A model generated the notes under the pieces. The model saw nothing but the letters and a program-made list of their open reading frames with translations, had not been told where the DNA came from and did no database searches. From assembly GCA_947451875.1 (NCBI GenBank), contig CANGBE010000021.1, positions 1-13,208 of the forward strand: 13,208 nucleotides of DNA, read 5' to 3'. Positions 7,449 to 13,208 of the stretch are shown here, one piece after another. The translations under genes and the position numbers were made by a program. The DNA is from Sphingomonadaceae bacterium. Its GTDB lineage: Bacteria > Pseudomonadota > Alphaproteobacteria > Sphingomonadales > Sphingomonadaceae. The stretch's first letter is position 1, and each line of letters begins with the position of its first letter.

Positions 7449-7509
7449 GCGAAATTTTTGTAGGCTTTTTAGTAGTTTATGGCAGGTTTTAGGCTCTGGA
7501 TTGACACAG
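7415..7509. repeat. Three copies of TTGACAC(A/T)G
   Basis: TTGACACAG at 7415-7423 and TTGACACTG at 7424-7432 are tandem with a period of 9. A third TTGACACAG lies at 7501-7509. The tandem pair forms part of the terminator stem-loop. TTGACA resembles a -35 box, but I find no good -10 at the right distance from the 7501 copy and no gene downstream on that strand. The family may be a dispersed intergenic element; that is a guess until copies are counted in the genome. Confidence 0.4.
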
Positions 7510-7610
7510 ACAAATCGCGGGAAAATCGCAAATTGCAGGATCAACGGGTTCAAAGAGCAGCCGCCGTTTTGCCAAAGCGCTGAGATGTAGGAAACCGGTT
7601 TTTCAGTGCT

Positions 7611-7714
7611 GGCTCCCCTTCCGCTTTCTTGAGGGGCCGGAGGTGGGTGACCGCGCGTGGTGGGCCGTATTCCGGCTGGTCCATCCCTAACCCCTCCCGC
7701 TCGCGGGAGGGGCC
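7611..7714. repeat. Inverted pair of REP-like elements
   Basis: The right element (7678-7714) contains a perfect palindrome, CCCCTCCCGC (7691-7700) and GCGGGAGGGG (7703-7712), around a 2-nt spacer. The left element (7611-7652) is a diverged copy in opposite orientation: CCCCTTCCGC (7615-7624) and GAGGGG (7631-7636), followed by GGAGGTGGGTGACC, which aligns with the reverse complement of the right flank (GGGATGGACC). Two head-to-head hairpins with about 25 bp between them resemble a BIME. From memory, CCCTCCCGC hairpins of this sort are frequent between sphingomonad genes; the copy number here cannot be seen. Confidence 0.6.
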
Positions 7715-7735
7715 TTGAAGCCGCCAGGCACAACG

Positions 7736-7763
7736 AAAAAGGGAGCGGATTGCTCCGCTCCCT
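7736..7763 (-). terminator. Rho-independent terminator of the tonB-exbB-exbD-exbD operon
   Basis: Read on the minus strand, a perfect 9-bp stem GGGAGCGGA/TCCGCTCCC (7754-7762 with 7741-7749), extended by an A-T pair, has a 4-nt loop and is followed by T5 (A5 at 7736-7740 on the plus strand). It lies about 40 nt after the stop of the last exbD, in the right orientation to end the operon. Confidence 0.88.
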
Positions 7764-7803
7764 CAATCGGCCTTTCGGCGCATGGTTTTAGTGGATCAAC
7801 CTA

Positions 7804-8262
7804 TCAGTTTGGTTTTTCCGAGCCCGGAGCGCGTCCGAACTGATAGTATTGCTCGTTGCCGACAAAACCGAAGGCAGTAACGCCCGAGGCCTTGATCAGG
7901 TTCAGCGCCTTGGCAGCCGTATCATAGGGCGCCTGAGCATCGGGCTGGAAGTCCAGCTCGGGTTCTGGGCTATATTTACGGGTTGCCTGCAGATCGGCGT
8001 AGAGCTGCTCGGTGGAAACGGGCGTACCATTCCACATGACCTGACCATTGCCATCAATGGTGACCATGTTCTTGATTGGATTGATCGGGGGCGGCGGTGA
8101 ATCCTTCGGCGGAGGGCCGGGAAGATCAATATTCACCGCGTGCGTAGCCACCGGAATGGTGATGATGAACATGATGATGAGAACGAGCAGAACGTCGATC
8201 AACGGCGTCATGTTCATTTCCATCATCGGCGCGCCATCATCCTTGCCGCCTGACATTGCCAT
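7804..8262 (-). CDS. exbD: ExbD/TolR-family biopolymer transport protein (second copy)
   Basis: Inner-membrane partner of ExbB in the proton-driven motor that energises TonB. The 152 residues have a short cytoplasmic N-terminus, one TM helix (about 21-40, LIDVLLVLIIMFIITIPVAT) carrying the essential protonatable Asp (D23 in MTPLIDVLL), and a periplasmic domain starting with the Pro-rich stretch LPGPPPKDSPPPP. This is the usual ExbD size (about 140). Last gene of the operon, 73 bp after the first exbD; AGGAG precedes its ATG by about 8 nt, and the terminator at 7736-7763 follows. The periplasmic domain differs clearly from the upstream copy, so the two are diverged paralogues rather than a recent duplication. 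Tandem exbD genes are common in Sphingomonadales and Xanthomonadales clusters of this kind. Confidence 0.94.
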   Translation of the reverse strand: MAMSGGKDDGAPMMEMNMTPLIDVLLVLIIMFIITIPVATHAVNIDLPGPPPKDSPPPPINPIKNMVTIDGNGQVMWNGTPVSTEQLYADLQATRKYSPEPELDFQPDAQAPYDTAAKALNLIKASGVTAFGFVGNEQYYQFGRAPGSEKPN

Positions 8263-8335
8263 GGAAAGTTACTCCTGAATTACCTGAAGCAGACCGGCAT
8301 TTCGCCGCTCGGCCTTGAATTGCCAAGTTCGGGGA

Positions 8336-8866
8336 TTACCCGTTTGGATCGATCGGGGTCGAAATGAAGCCTACCGTGGGATAGCCCGAAACCTGCACGT
8401 TGAAGATCGTGCCGGCAATGCAGCGCCAAGGCGCATTCACATCGCCGCGGATATGAACCTGCGGGATAAGTTCCGGATTGGCCGCCATGGCTTCAGGGCC
8501 ACCTGCGCGCTTCACCAGCGCATCAAGCCGCTTGTAGGCCATGTCACGAAGTTCGTCCGAATCGACCGGGGTAATATTGTTGAAATAGACCCGGCACTCG
8601 CCGCCACGATTCGCGCCTTCGAAACCCTCGTCACCGGCCGAGCGGCCAGCAGCGTCGGTGGTGCTCACCGTCAGCAGCAGGTTTTCGACCTTGTTCTTCG
8701 ATTCGGTCGAAACCAGGATCGGGATGTGGAGCTTCTGAATCGTCTGGATCGCGATTGGAACCGCGATAAGAAAGATGATCAGGAGCACCAGCATGATGTC
8801 CACTAGCGGCGTCGTGTTGATGTCGGACATCGGCTTATCGTCGCCGCCGCCTACTGCCATCGCCAT
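8336..8866 (-). CDS. exbD: ExbD/TolR-family biopolymer transport protein (first copy)
   Basis: A 176-residue ExbD with the same plan as its neighbour: cytoplasmic N-terminus MAMAVGGGDDKPMSDINTTP, TM helix about 21-40 with D23 in the conserved PLVDIMLVLL segment, then a periplasmic domain. It is about 30 residues longer than a typical ExbD. The surplus is a Gly/Glu-rich, probably loop-forming segment (about residues 70-97, AAGRSAGDEGFEGANRGGE). It should form the ExbB-ExbD proton channel in the inner membrane, possibly as a mixed species with the second ExbD. Its start has AGGA about 10 nt upstream. It lies 113 bp after exbB, with a strong hairpin (8940-8965) in the gap. Confidence 0.94.
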   Translation of the reverse strand: MAMAVGGGDDKPMSDINTTPLVDIMLVLLIIFLIAVPIAIQTIQKLHIPILVSTESKNKVENLLLTVSTTDAAGRSAGDEGFEGANRGGECRVYFNNITPVDSDELRDMAYKRLDALVKRAGGPEAMAANPELIPQVHIRGDVNAPWRCIAGTIFNVQVSGYPTVGFISTPIDPNG

Positions 8867-8939
8867 AGTTGATTCCTACTCTTAAGTCTTGTTGCCCGCA
8901 GCCCACGCTTTACCACTTTAATGCGGCGGCGGGGGCCGG

Positions 8940-8965
8940 CGGCGGAAGCCCGAAAGCCTCCGCCG
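8940..8965 (-). other. Intercistronic hairpin between exbB and exbD
   Basis: On the minus-strand RNA, 8956-8965 pairs with 8940-8949 over 10 bp (CGGCGGAGGC against GCTTCCGCCG, one G-U) around a 6-nt loop. It begins 14 nt after the exbB stop. No T-run follows, so it is more likely an mRNA 3'-end stabiliser or processing site than a terminator. It could set exbB levels above exbD, as the ExbB5-ExbD2 stoichiometry needs; that is inference. Confidence 0.5.
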
Positions 8966-8979
8966 TCACTCACCAAATC

Positions 8980-9750
8980 TTACGACTTGGCCGGAGCAGC
9001 CGGGGCCGGCTTGGCAGCAGCTGCAGGCTTTGCAGCAGCCACGGCAGGACGAACAGCGCCCTTCGAGTTGATGTAGGCCAGTACGTCTGTCGAGAAAGAA
9101 GCGAGATCTTCGCTGACCTTCTTGTTGCGAGCCTGGAGGTAGTTGTAACCAAGCACCGCGGGAACGGCCACGATCAGGCCGAGCGCGGTCATGATCAGCG
9201 ATTCACCAACCGGACCTGCAACCTTGTCGATCGAAGCCGAACCGGAGATGCCGATGGCGATCAGGGCGCGGTAGATGCCGACCACAGTACCGAACAGACC
9301 GACGAAAGGAGCGGTCGAACCGACGGTAGCAAGGAACGACAGGCCCTTGTTAAGGTATGAGTTGATCGCAGCTTCCGAGCGAGCAAGCGAACCATGCAGC
9401 CAATCGTGCGCGTCAAGGGCATCACCCATCTTGCCGTGCTGTTCTTCAGCAGCAAGGCCGTCATCAGCGATCTGGCGATAGGCAGTATTCTTGTCGAGCT
9501 TGGCAGCGCCTTCGCGCAGCGTCGGTGCGCGCCACAAGTTGGTGAGCGAACCGGCCTGCTTCATGATTTTGTTCTGGTCGATCCACTTGGTGATCAGGAT
9601 GAAGAACGAACCGAATGACATGATCGCCAGAATAGTGGCGGTTGTCAGCGCGATATAGTTCGGGCTCCCATCCGGAAACATCATTTCCTTGAAACCGAAC
9701 TTGGTCTGAGGAGCGGCCTTGGCGGCTGCGGCGAGAAGTTCAAAAACCAT
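8980..9750 (-). CDS. exbB: ExbB (MotA/TolQ/ExbB proton channel family)
   Basis: Inner-membrane proton-channel subunit that forms a pentamer around ExbD and drives TonB. The 256 residues have three TM segments: about 32-54 (ALTTATILAIMSFGSFFILI), 139-163 containing the family signature VGLFGTVVGIYRAL, and 181-203 (ESLIMTALGLIVAVPAVLGY). The large cytoplasmic loop lies between the first two. The conserved Thr/Gly/Pro residues of the last two helices are present. The C-terminus ends in an Ala/Pro/Lys tail (about 234-256, repeats of AAAKPA) absent from E. coli ExbB. GAGGA precedes the ATG by about 7 nt. Gene order tonB-exbB-exbD-exbD is typical of sphingomonads. TolQ is the main alternative, but the tonB neighbour favours ExbB. 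Confidence 0.95.
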   Translation of the reverse strand: MVFELLAAAAKAAPQTKFGFKEMMFPDGSPNYIALTTATILAIMSFGSFFILITKWIDQNKIMKQAGSLTNLWRAPTLREGAAKLDKNTAYRQIADDGLAAEEQHGKMGDALDAHDWLHGSLARSEAAINSYLNKGLSFLATVGSTAPFVGLFGTVVGIYRALIAIGISGSASIDKVAGPVGESLIMTALGLIVAVPAVLGYNYLQARNKKVSEDLASFSTDVLAYINSKGAVRPAVAAAKPAAAAKPAPAAPAKS

Positions 9751-9796
9751 GCGATAATCCTCTTCAAAACTAAAAATGCATTAAGACTTGAAAGAA

Positions 9797-9815
9797 CTCC
9801 GGCACCGCGCCGGAG
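9797..9815 (-). other. Intercistronic hairpin / weak attenuator between tonB and exbB
   Basis: A perfect 7-bp stem CTCCGGC/GCCGGAG with a 5-nt loop starts 11 nt after the tonB stop. On the minus strand it is followed by TTCTTTC, a broken T-tract, so it could be a partial terminator that lets only some transcripts continue into exbB, or a processing hairpin. No independent exbB promoter is obvious in the 76-bp gap. Confidence 0.5.
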
Positions 9816-9826
9816 CCCCGTGAAAA

Positions 9827-10474
9827 TCAATCTTTCGGGATCACCCAGCGGATCTTGTTAGAATAGCTGCTAGTGGTGGGCTGCCCTTCGCCGTCTGTCG
9901 CAGGGGTAAACCTGGCGCGCGACTTGATCTTGGCGCAAGCTGTCGCGTCGAGATCGGGGCTACCGCTCGATCCGGTAACCTGACACTCAATGACCTTACC
10001 GTCCGTGCCAATCGTAACGCGGAAGCTGGTGGTACCCTGACGCTCTTCGCGAAGCGCGGCCGATGGGTAGTCACTGGTCGTCGCCCAGTTGCCAGGATTG
10101 CCCTTGGGAACGGCACCCTTGGGCGCGAACCGCGGTGGCGGAGGAGCCTGTGGGGCAGGCGGAATGATTACCGGCGGTGGGGCCGGAGGCGGCGTCGCCA
10201 CGGTCTGCACCGGCGGTGGCGCAGGGGCCAAATTGACCTTCGGAGGAGGCGCGACGATCGGCGGAGGCGCGATCTTCTTAGGAGGAGGCGGTGGCGGCTC
10301 CTCCTTCTTCTCTTCCTTCTTGACGTCGATAGTCGTCACCCGTTTCACGACCTGCTTGAAGCCTTCATAAGCCAACCCGCTAATCAGCAGGTAGCCCACG
10401 ACGACGTGAAGCAGGGCAACAACGACAAAGGCGGTAGCACGGTTACCGCTCATCTGTTGGTCAGCGTAAGCCAT
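9827..10474 (-). CDS. tonB: TonB energy-transducing protein
   Basis: Couples the ExbB-ExbD proton motor to TonB-dependent outer-membrane receptors. The 215 residues show the classic layout: cytoplasmic N-terminus (1-12), TM helix about 13-34 (TAFVVVALLHVVVGYLLISG) with the conserved His (H23) seen in TonB anchors, a charged KKEEKKEE linker (52-59), a Pro-rich periplasm-spanning region (60-114), and a C-terminal TonB domain (about 128-215) including YPSAALREERQGTTSFRVTI, the TDGKV turn, and RARFTPATDGEGQP. Two Cys residues (164, 180) in the C-terminal domain could form a disulfide. First gene of the operon; GGAG lies about 12 nt before the ATG. I see no Fur-box-like site upstream. It is divergent from the gene at 10846 over 371 bp. 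Confidence 0.96.
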   Translation of the reverse strand: MAYADQQMSGNRATAFVVVALLHVVVGYLLISGLAYEGFKQVVKRVTTIDVKKEEKKEEPPPPPPKKIAPPPIVAPPPKVNLAPAPPPVQTVATPPPAPPPVIIPPAPQAPPPPRFAPKGAVPKGNPGNWATTSDYPSAALREERQGTTSFRVTIGTDGKVIECQVTGSSGSPDLDATACAKIKSRARFTPATDGEGQPTTSSYSNKIRWVIPKD

Positions 10475-10845
10475 TCAGACGCATCACTCCATAAACAACA
10501 CTCTCAGTCGTCTTGGAGAAAGAACGACTTCGAGCCTCTCGATCAATGCGCGATTCAGCGTATCGATCAAGCCCAAAACTTAACAATCCCACCCTGCCGG
10601 TAGTCCGGAGCCGCCCGAACCCTGAGTGCTGACCCGTGGTTTCCGTGCGGCAAATCGGGCCATGTTCTTTTATTAGCCCGTAATTTCGTGACCTTTAACG
10701 CCGAGTCTGGACCGGCGCAACGCCTTAATCGGCTCTTGCTACAGGTTAACCGCTGATTCACATGTGTTAAGGCCAATTCTTATTGCCTGGTGCGGCGAGT
10801 CGTATGAATTTTCGGCGTTCTGCCAAATGCTTGTGGAGTTTGTAA
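10475..10845. other. Divergent intergenic region between tonB and the secreted-protein gene
   Basis: 371 bp without a plausible gene. Seen in it: a hairpin near tonB (AGTCGTCTT 10506-10514 with AAG-A-ACGACT 10520-10529, one bulge) that would lie in the tonB leader; a direct repeat TCGATCAA at 10539-10546 and 10563-10570, 24 nt apart; a GC hairpin around CGCCG/CGGCG near 10700-10718; and AGGCCAAT/ATTGCCT near 10769-10787. No Fur-like palindrome and no confident promoter. The leader hairpin and repeat could be regulatory for tonB, but nothing identifies a factor. Confidence 0.45.
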
Positions 10846-11721
10846 ATGTTTATCCCGCGCCCTTGGGTGCCAGCCATACTGTTGCTTCTATCTCTTATCG
10901 GGACGGAAACAGTTGCCTATGCCGCGCCTCAATCGCCAAAAACAACCCCAGCGCGAATCTCTGCAACCTATGCTGATCTGGCTGATCTGGCCGAGATGGC
11001 ACCGCTTGTACTGCGTGCAAAAATCACCAAGGTTGCCGAACTTGATCCGAAAAAAATCAGCAGCCTGAGCCCGGAGAGCAAACCGAAAAGCGGATGGGCG
11101 CGACTTTATGTCGAGGCCGTTGCCTCTAGCTTGCTGACTGGCCCAGCCGCCGTAGGCGAAGCGCAGCGCTATCTCGCCGACGTGCAGCGTGATTCCAGGG
11201 GCAAAGTGCCGAAGCTCAAGAAGCTCGACGTGCTACTGTTCGCCCGTCATACTGAGGGGCCGGCTGGCGAACTGCAACTGGTTGCCCCAGACGCACAGCT
11301 GTTATGGGACGGCGCCACCGAAGCGCTACTGCGGAAGGTCTTGTCGGAGATCTACGCGCCTGATGCGCCGCGCCACATTTCGGGCGTGCGCGAGGCGATT
11401 TATGTGCCGGGCAACCTGACCGGTGAAGGCGAGACGCAGATTTTTCTCTCGACCACTGACGACGAGCCCGCGGCGATTACCGTGCTGCATCATCCCGGGC
11501 TGCCCGTAACATGGTCTGTCTCGTGGTCTGAAGTCGTCGAATCGTCGGGTCTCGCTCCCGCGCATGACACGCTGACCTGGTACCGCCTTGCCTGCTTCCT
11601 CCCGCCAGCACTACCCTCGGGCGCGGACGTTTCGGCGACGCTAGCAGACAGGGCGCAGGCCGAAGCCGATTATCAGAAGGTGATGGCCGATTTGGGGCCG
11701 TGTTTGCGGAATCGGAGTTAA
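10846..11721 (+). CDS. Secreted conserved protein of unknown function
   Basis: A 291-residue protein with a Sec-type signal peptide: MFIPRPWVP, hydrophobic core AILLLLSLIG (10-19), and probable cleavage after AYA (residues 24-26). The mature part is likely periplasmic. No catalytic motif is recognisable. It has an early helix YADLADLAEMAPLVLRAKI (42-60), a basic patch VPKLKKLDVLLFAR (121-134), PGELQLVAPDAQLLWD (139-155), and a C-terminal section with two Cys (C250, C286) that could pair. GGAG lies about 10 nt before the ATG. The stop is 76 bp before hom. From memory, a protein of this kind recurs near hom in other sphingomonads; I cannot verify that here. The composition is like its neighbours, with no sign of transfer. 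Confidence 0.82.
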   Translation: MFIPRPWVPAILLLLSLIGTETVAYAAPQSPKTTPARISATYADLADLAEMAPLVLRAKITKVAELDPKKISSLSPESKPKSGWARLYVEAVASSLLTGPAAVGEAQRYLADVQRDSRGKVPKLKKLDVLLFARHTEGPAGELQLVAPDAQLLWDGATEALLRKVLSEIYAPDAPRHISGVREAIYVPGNLTGEGETQIFLSTTDDEPAAITVLHHPGLPVTWSVSWSEVVESSGLAPAHDTLTWYRLACFLPPALPSGADVSATLADRAQAEADYQKVMADLGPCLRNRS

Positions 11722-11785
11722 GCCCCTTTTGACAAGGAAGAGCGGTACTAGCCTTTCTTTCCGCCTTCGCTTAGGGGCCGCGACG

Positions 11786-11794
11786 AAAGGGAAG
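11786..11794 (+). promoter_or_regulatory. Shine-Dalgarno site deciding the hom start
   Basis: AAAGGGAAG lies 3 nt before the ATG at 11798, with its AAGGG core about 7 nt away. It favours this start over the in-frame TTG at 11729, whose extra 23 residues do not resemble homoserine dehydrogenases. A TTGACA at 11729-11734 may be a -35 element for hom, but no matching -10 is clear. Confidence 0.6.
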
Positions 11795-11797
11795 ATC

Positions 11798-13120
11798 ATG
11801 TCCGAACCACTTCGTATCGCTCTGGCTGGCCTGGGAACCGTGGGGGCGGGCGTGATTCGCCTGATCGAGGCCAATGCCGCGCTGATCGCGCGCCGCGCCG
11901 GACGGCCACTGCAGGTGACCGTGGTTTCCGCGCGCGACCGCAACAAGGACCGCGGCATCGACCTTTCACCCTATGCCTGGGAAGACGACATGGTCATCAT
12001 GGGCGAGCGCGCCGATGTTGACGTGGTGGTTGAACTGGTCGGAGGATCGGATGGCCCGGCCTTGGCGCTGGCCCGCACCACTATCGAAGCCGGCAAGGGT
12101 TTGGTCACTGCCAACAAGGCGATGATCGCGCACCACGGGCTCGAGCTGGCGCAAAAGGCCGAAGCCGCCGCCGTGCCGCTCAAGTTTGAAGCAGCTGTTG
12201 CGGGCGGCATCCCGGTTATCAAGGGCCTGCGCGAAGGCGCGGCGGCCAATGAGTTCAGCCGAGTTTACGGCATCCTCAACGGCACCTGCAATTACATCCT
12301 CTCGACCATGGAAGACACCGGCCGCGATTTCGCCGCAGTGCTCGCCGAGGCCCAGGCCAAGGGCTATGCCGAGGCTGATCCTGCCTTCGATATCGAAGGT
12401 ACCGACGCGGCGCACAAGCTGTCGATTCTTGCGGCGATTGCCTATGGCGCGAAGATCGATTTCGCTGCGGTGGATACGACGGGAATTAGCAAAATTCTTG
12501 CTGCTGACATCGCCCAGGCCGACAGTCTTGGCTATGTTATCCGCTTGATCGGCATGGCCAGCACCGAGAATTCGAACGGAACCGAGCGCCTGTTCCAGCG
12601 GGTTCAGCCACATTTGGTGCCGTTTGATCACCCGCTTGCCCATGTTGACGGCGCGACCAACGCTGTGGTGGCGGAAGGCAACTTTTCAGGGCGCCTGCTG
12701 TTTCAAGGCGCTGGTGCCGGTGACGGGCCAACCGCTAGTGCGGTGGTCGCCGATCTGATCGATATCGCGCGTGAAATGGAGCGGGGGGGTGAAGCTGGCG
12801 CGCCGTTCTCAGTCCCGGTTGCCGAGCTAGTCGCCATGGACCGGGCCGATACCGGCCACCGAATGGGCCGCTCCTACATCCGATTCGTTGTGGCAGACCG
12901 ACCGGGCGTGCTGGCTGAAATCACCGCGGCAATGCGGGATGCCGGGGTCTCCATCGAAAGCCTGATCCAGAAAGGCCGCCATGACGAAGACGGTGAAGTG
13001 CTTGTCGCTATGGTTACCCACGAGGGCCCGGAAAGCGCTGTTGCCGAAGCCGTGCGTATGCTGGAAGGATCAGCCAGCCTGACCCGCGCGCCCTTAGTGA
13101 TGCATATTTTGGCCGATTAA
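11798..13120 (+). CDS. hom: Homoserine dehydrogenase with C-terminal ACT domain
   Basis: Cytosolic NAD(P)-dependent enzyme reducing aspartate semialdehyde to homoserine, the branch to threonine, methionine and isoleucine. At 440 residues it matches the monofunctional ACT-containing class. Domains: Rossmann fold at the N-terminus (IALAGLGTVGAGVIRLIE, 7-24; VVVELVGG, 76-83; TANKAMIAHHG, 104-114, with the conserved Lys107), then a catalytic/dimerisation domain (FEAAVAGGIPVIKGLREG, 130-147; GILNGTCNYILSTM, 158-171; KGYAEADPAFDIEGTDAAHK, 188-207, with D203 and K207 at the spacing of the catalytic Asp/Lys pair), and an ACT domain about 358-440 (YIRFVVADRPGVLAEITAAM) that in this family binds threonine for feedback inhibition. 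The ATG at 11798 is chosen for its ribosome binding site and the family N-terminus. Likely controlled mainly by feedback; no leader or riboswitch is recognised. Confidence 0.98.
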   Translation: MSEPLRIALAGLGTVGAGVIRLIEANAALIARRAGRPLQVTVVSARDRNKDRGIDLSPYAWEDDMVIMGERADVDVVVELVGGSDGPALALARTTIEAGKGLVTANKAMIAHHGLELAQKAEAAAVPLKFEAAVAGGIPVIKGLREGAAANEFSRVYGILNGTCNYILSTMEDTGRDFAAVLAEAQAKGYAEADPAFDIEGTDAAHKLSILAAIAYGAKIDFAAVDTTGISKILAADIAQADSLGYVIRLIGMASTENSNGTERLFQRVQPHLVPFDHPLAHVDGATNAVVAEGNFSGRLLFQGAGAGDGPTASAVVADLIDIAREMERGGEAGAPFSVPVAELVAMDRADTGHRMGRSYIRFVVADRPGVLAEITAAMRDAGVSIESLIQKGRHDEDGEVLVAMVTHEGPESAVAEAVRMLEGSASLTRAPLVMHILAD

Positions 13121-13136
13121 TATGTCCGACTAATGT

Positions 13137-13155
13137 CGGCACCGGGCCGGTGCCG
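13137..13155. other. GC-rich perfect palindrome downstream of hom
   Basis: CGGCACCGG (13137-13145) and CCGGTGCCG (13147-13155) are exact inverted repeats around one base, 16 nt after the hom stop. As RNA it would fold with a shortened stem and a GGGCC-type loop. No T-run follows (CAAGGC), so it is not a standard terminator. It may act as a 3' stabiliser or mark a Rho-dependent end. The remaining bases to the window edge (13156-13208) show no gene. Confidence 0.45.
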
Positions 13156-13208
13156 CAAGGCAGGCGCGGATGTGACTGCCACACTCCTATCGGTCGGAAA
13201 TCTCACCA

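Larger units (their letters stand above)
7449..7803. other. Non-coding stretch between helicase terminator and exbD
   Basis: About 350 bp with no plausible gene. It has an AT-rich part (7449-7530), a perfect 10-bp palindrome AAACCGGTTT (7592-7601), the REP-like pair (7611-7714) and the operon terminator (7736-7762). The long minus-strand reading frame across it (7134-7766) lacks any recognisable protein features and includes the repeat and REP sequence, so I do not call it. Confidence 0.6.

Noticed and set aside
7501..7530. TTGACA at 7501 as a promoter
   Set aside because: No acceptable -10 element at 16-18 nt and no gene downstream on that strand.
7134..7766. 210-residue minus-strand frame from the helicase 3' end through the intergenic region
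   Set aside because: It translates the terminator, short repeats and REP hairpins into low-complexity Pro/Arg/Ser sequence and overlaps both terminators.
11722..11778. GCCCCT/AGGGGC pairing in the hom leader as a riboswitch or attenuator
   Set aside because: Only 6 bp across about 45 nt, with no leader peptide, terminator or known riboswitch core.
11729..11797. Open upstream extension of the hom frame from a TTG
   Set aside because: The 23 extra residues are unlike homoserine dehydrogenase, and ATG 11798 has a good Shine-Dalgarno site.
11966..12643. 225-residue minus-strand frame antisense to hom
   Set aside because: Shadow of the hom coding frame in high-GC DNA.
1..13208. CRISPR array, tRNA, rRNA, IS element or prophage genes
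   Set aside because: No regularly spaced repeats, tRNA cloverleaf, rRNA signature, transposase, integrase or phage-like proteins were seen.

Overview
The window looks like chromosomal DNA of an alphaproteobacterium of the order Sphingomonadales (sphingomonad or erythrobacter type). This is an inference from moderately high GC, the product set (TonB-ExbB-ExbD-ExbD cluster, DXS, a helicase like the ligase-associated Lhr type, ACT-domain homoserine dehydrogenase), the protein sequence style, and a CCCCTCCCGC/GCGGGAGGGG intergenic palindrome of a kind I associate with that order. There is no rRNA, tRNA, CRISPR array, IS element, integrase or phage gene. Most of it is ordinary core genome.

Layout, left to right. 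(1) 3-1997 (+): a POT/PTR2 proton-coupled peptide transporter, cut by the window edge, with a hydrophilic insert of about 70 residues in the TM3-TM4 loop. (2) 2024-2529 (+): a compact type II toxin-antitoxin pair (ribbon-helix-helix antitoxin, RelE/ParE-like toxin) behind a 36-bp near-perfect palindrome that covers the antitoxin's Shine-Dalgarno sequence. (3) 2520-4870 (-): dxs (isoprenoid precursor synthesis) followed by a translationally overlapping, membrane-anchored protein of unknown function whose 3' end overlaps the toxin gene tail to tail. (4) 4976-7396 (+): an Lhr-core type DEXH helicase, divergent from dxs and without its usual ligase/nuclease/phosphoesterase partners in view, ending in a Rho-independent terminator. 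(5) 7397-7803: about 400 bp without a gene, holding that terminator, a TTGACAC-type short repeat, an inverted pair of REP-like elements, and a second terminator facing the other way. (6) 7804-10474 (-): the operon tonB-exbB-exbD-exbD, which energises TonB-dependent outer-membrane receptors, with hairpins in two of its intercistronic gaps. (7) 10475-10845: a 371-bp divergent intergenic region. (8) 10846-11721 (+): a secreted conserved protein of unknown function. (9) 11798-13120 (+): hom, homoserine dehydrogenase (threonine/methionine branch), then a GC-rich palindrome and the window edge.

The functional units are largely independent: nutrient uptake (peptide transporter, TonB system), isoprenoid precursors, amino-acid biosynthesis, DNA repair and a toxin-antitoxin pair. 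I found no new multi-gene system. The most distinctive signals are the palindrome controlling the toxin-antitoxin operon, the loop insert in the peptide transporter, and two uncharacterised proteins (2520-2951 and 10846-11721).
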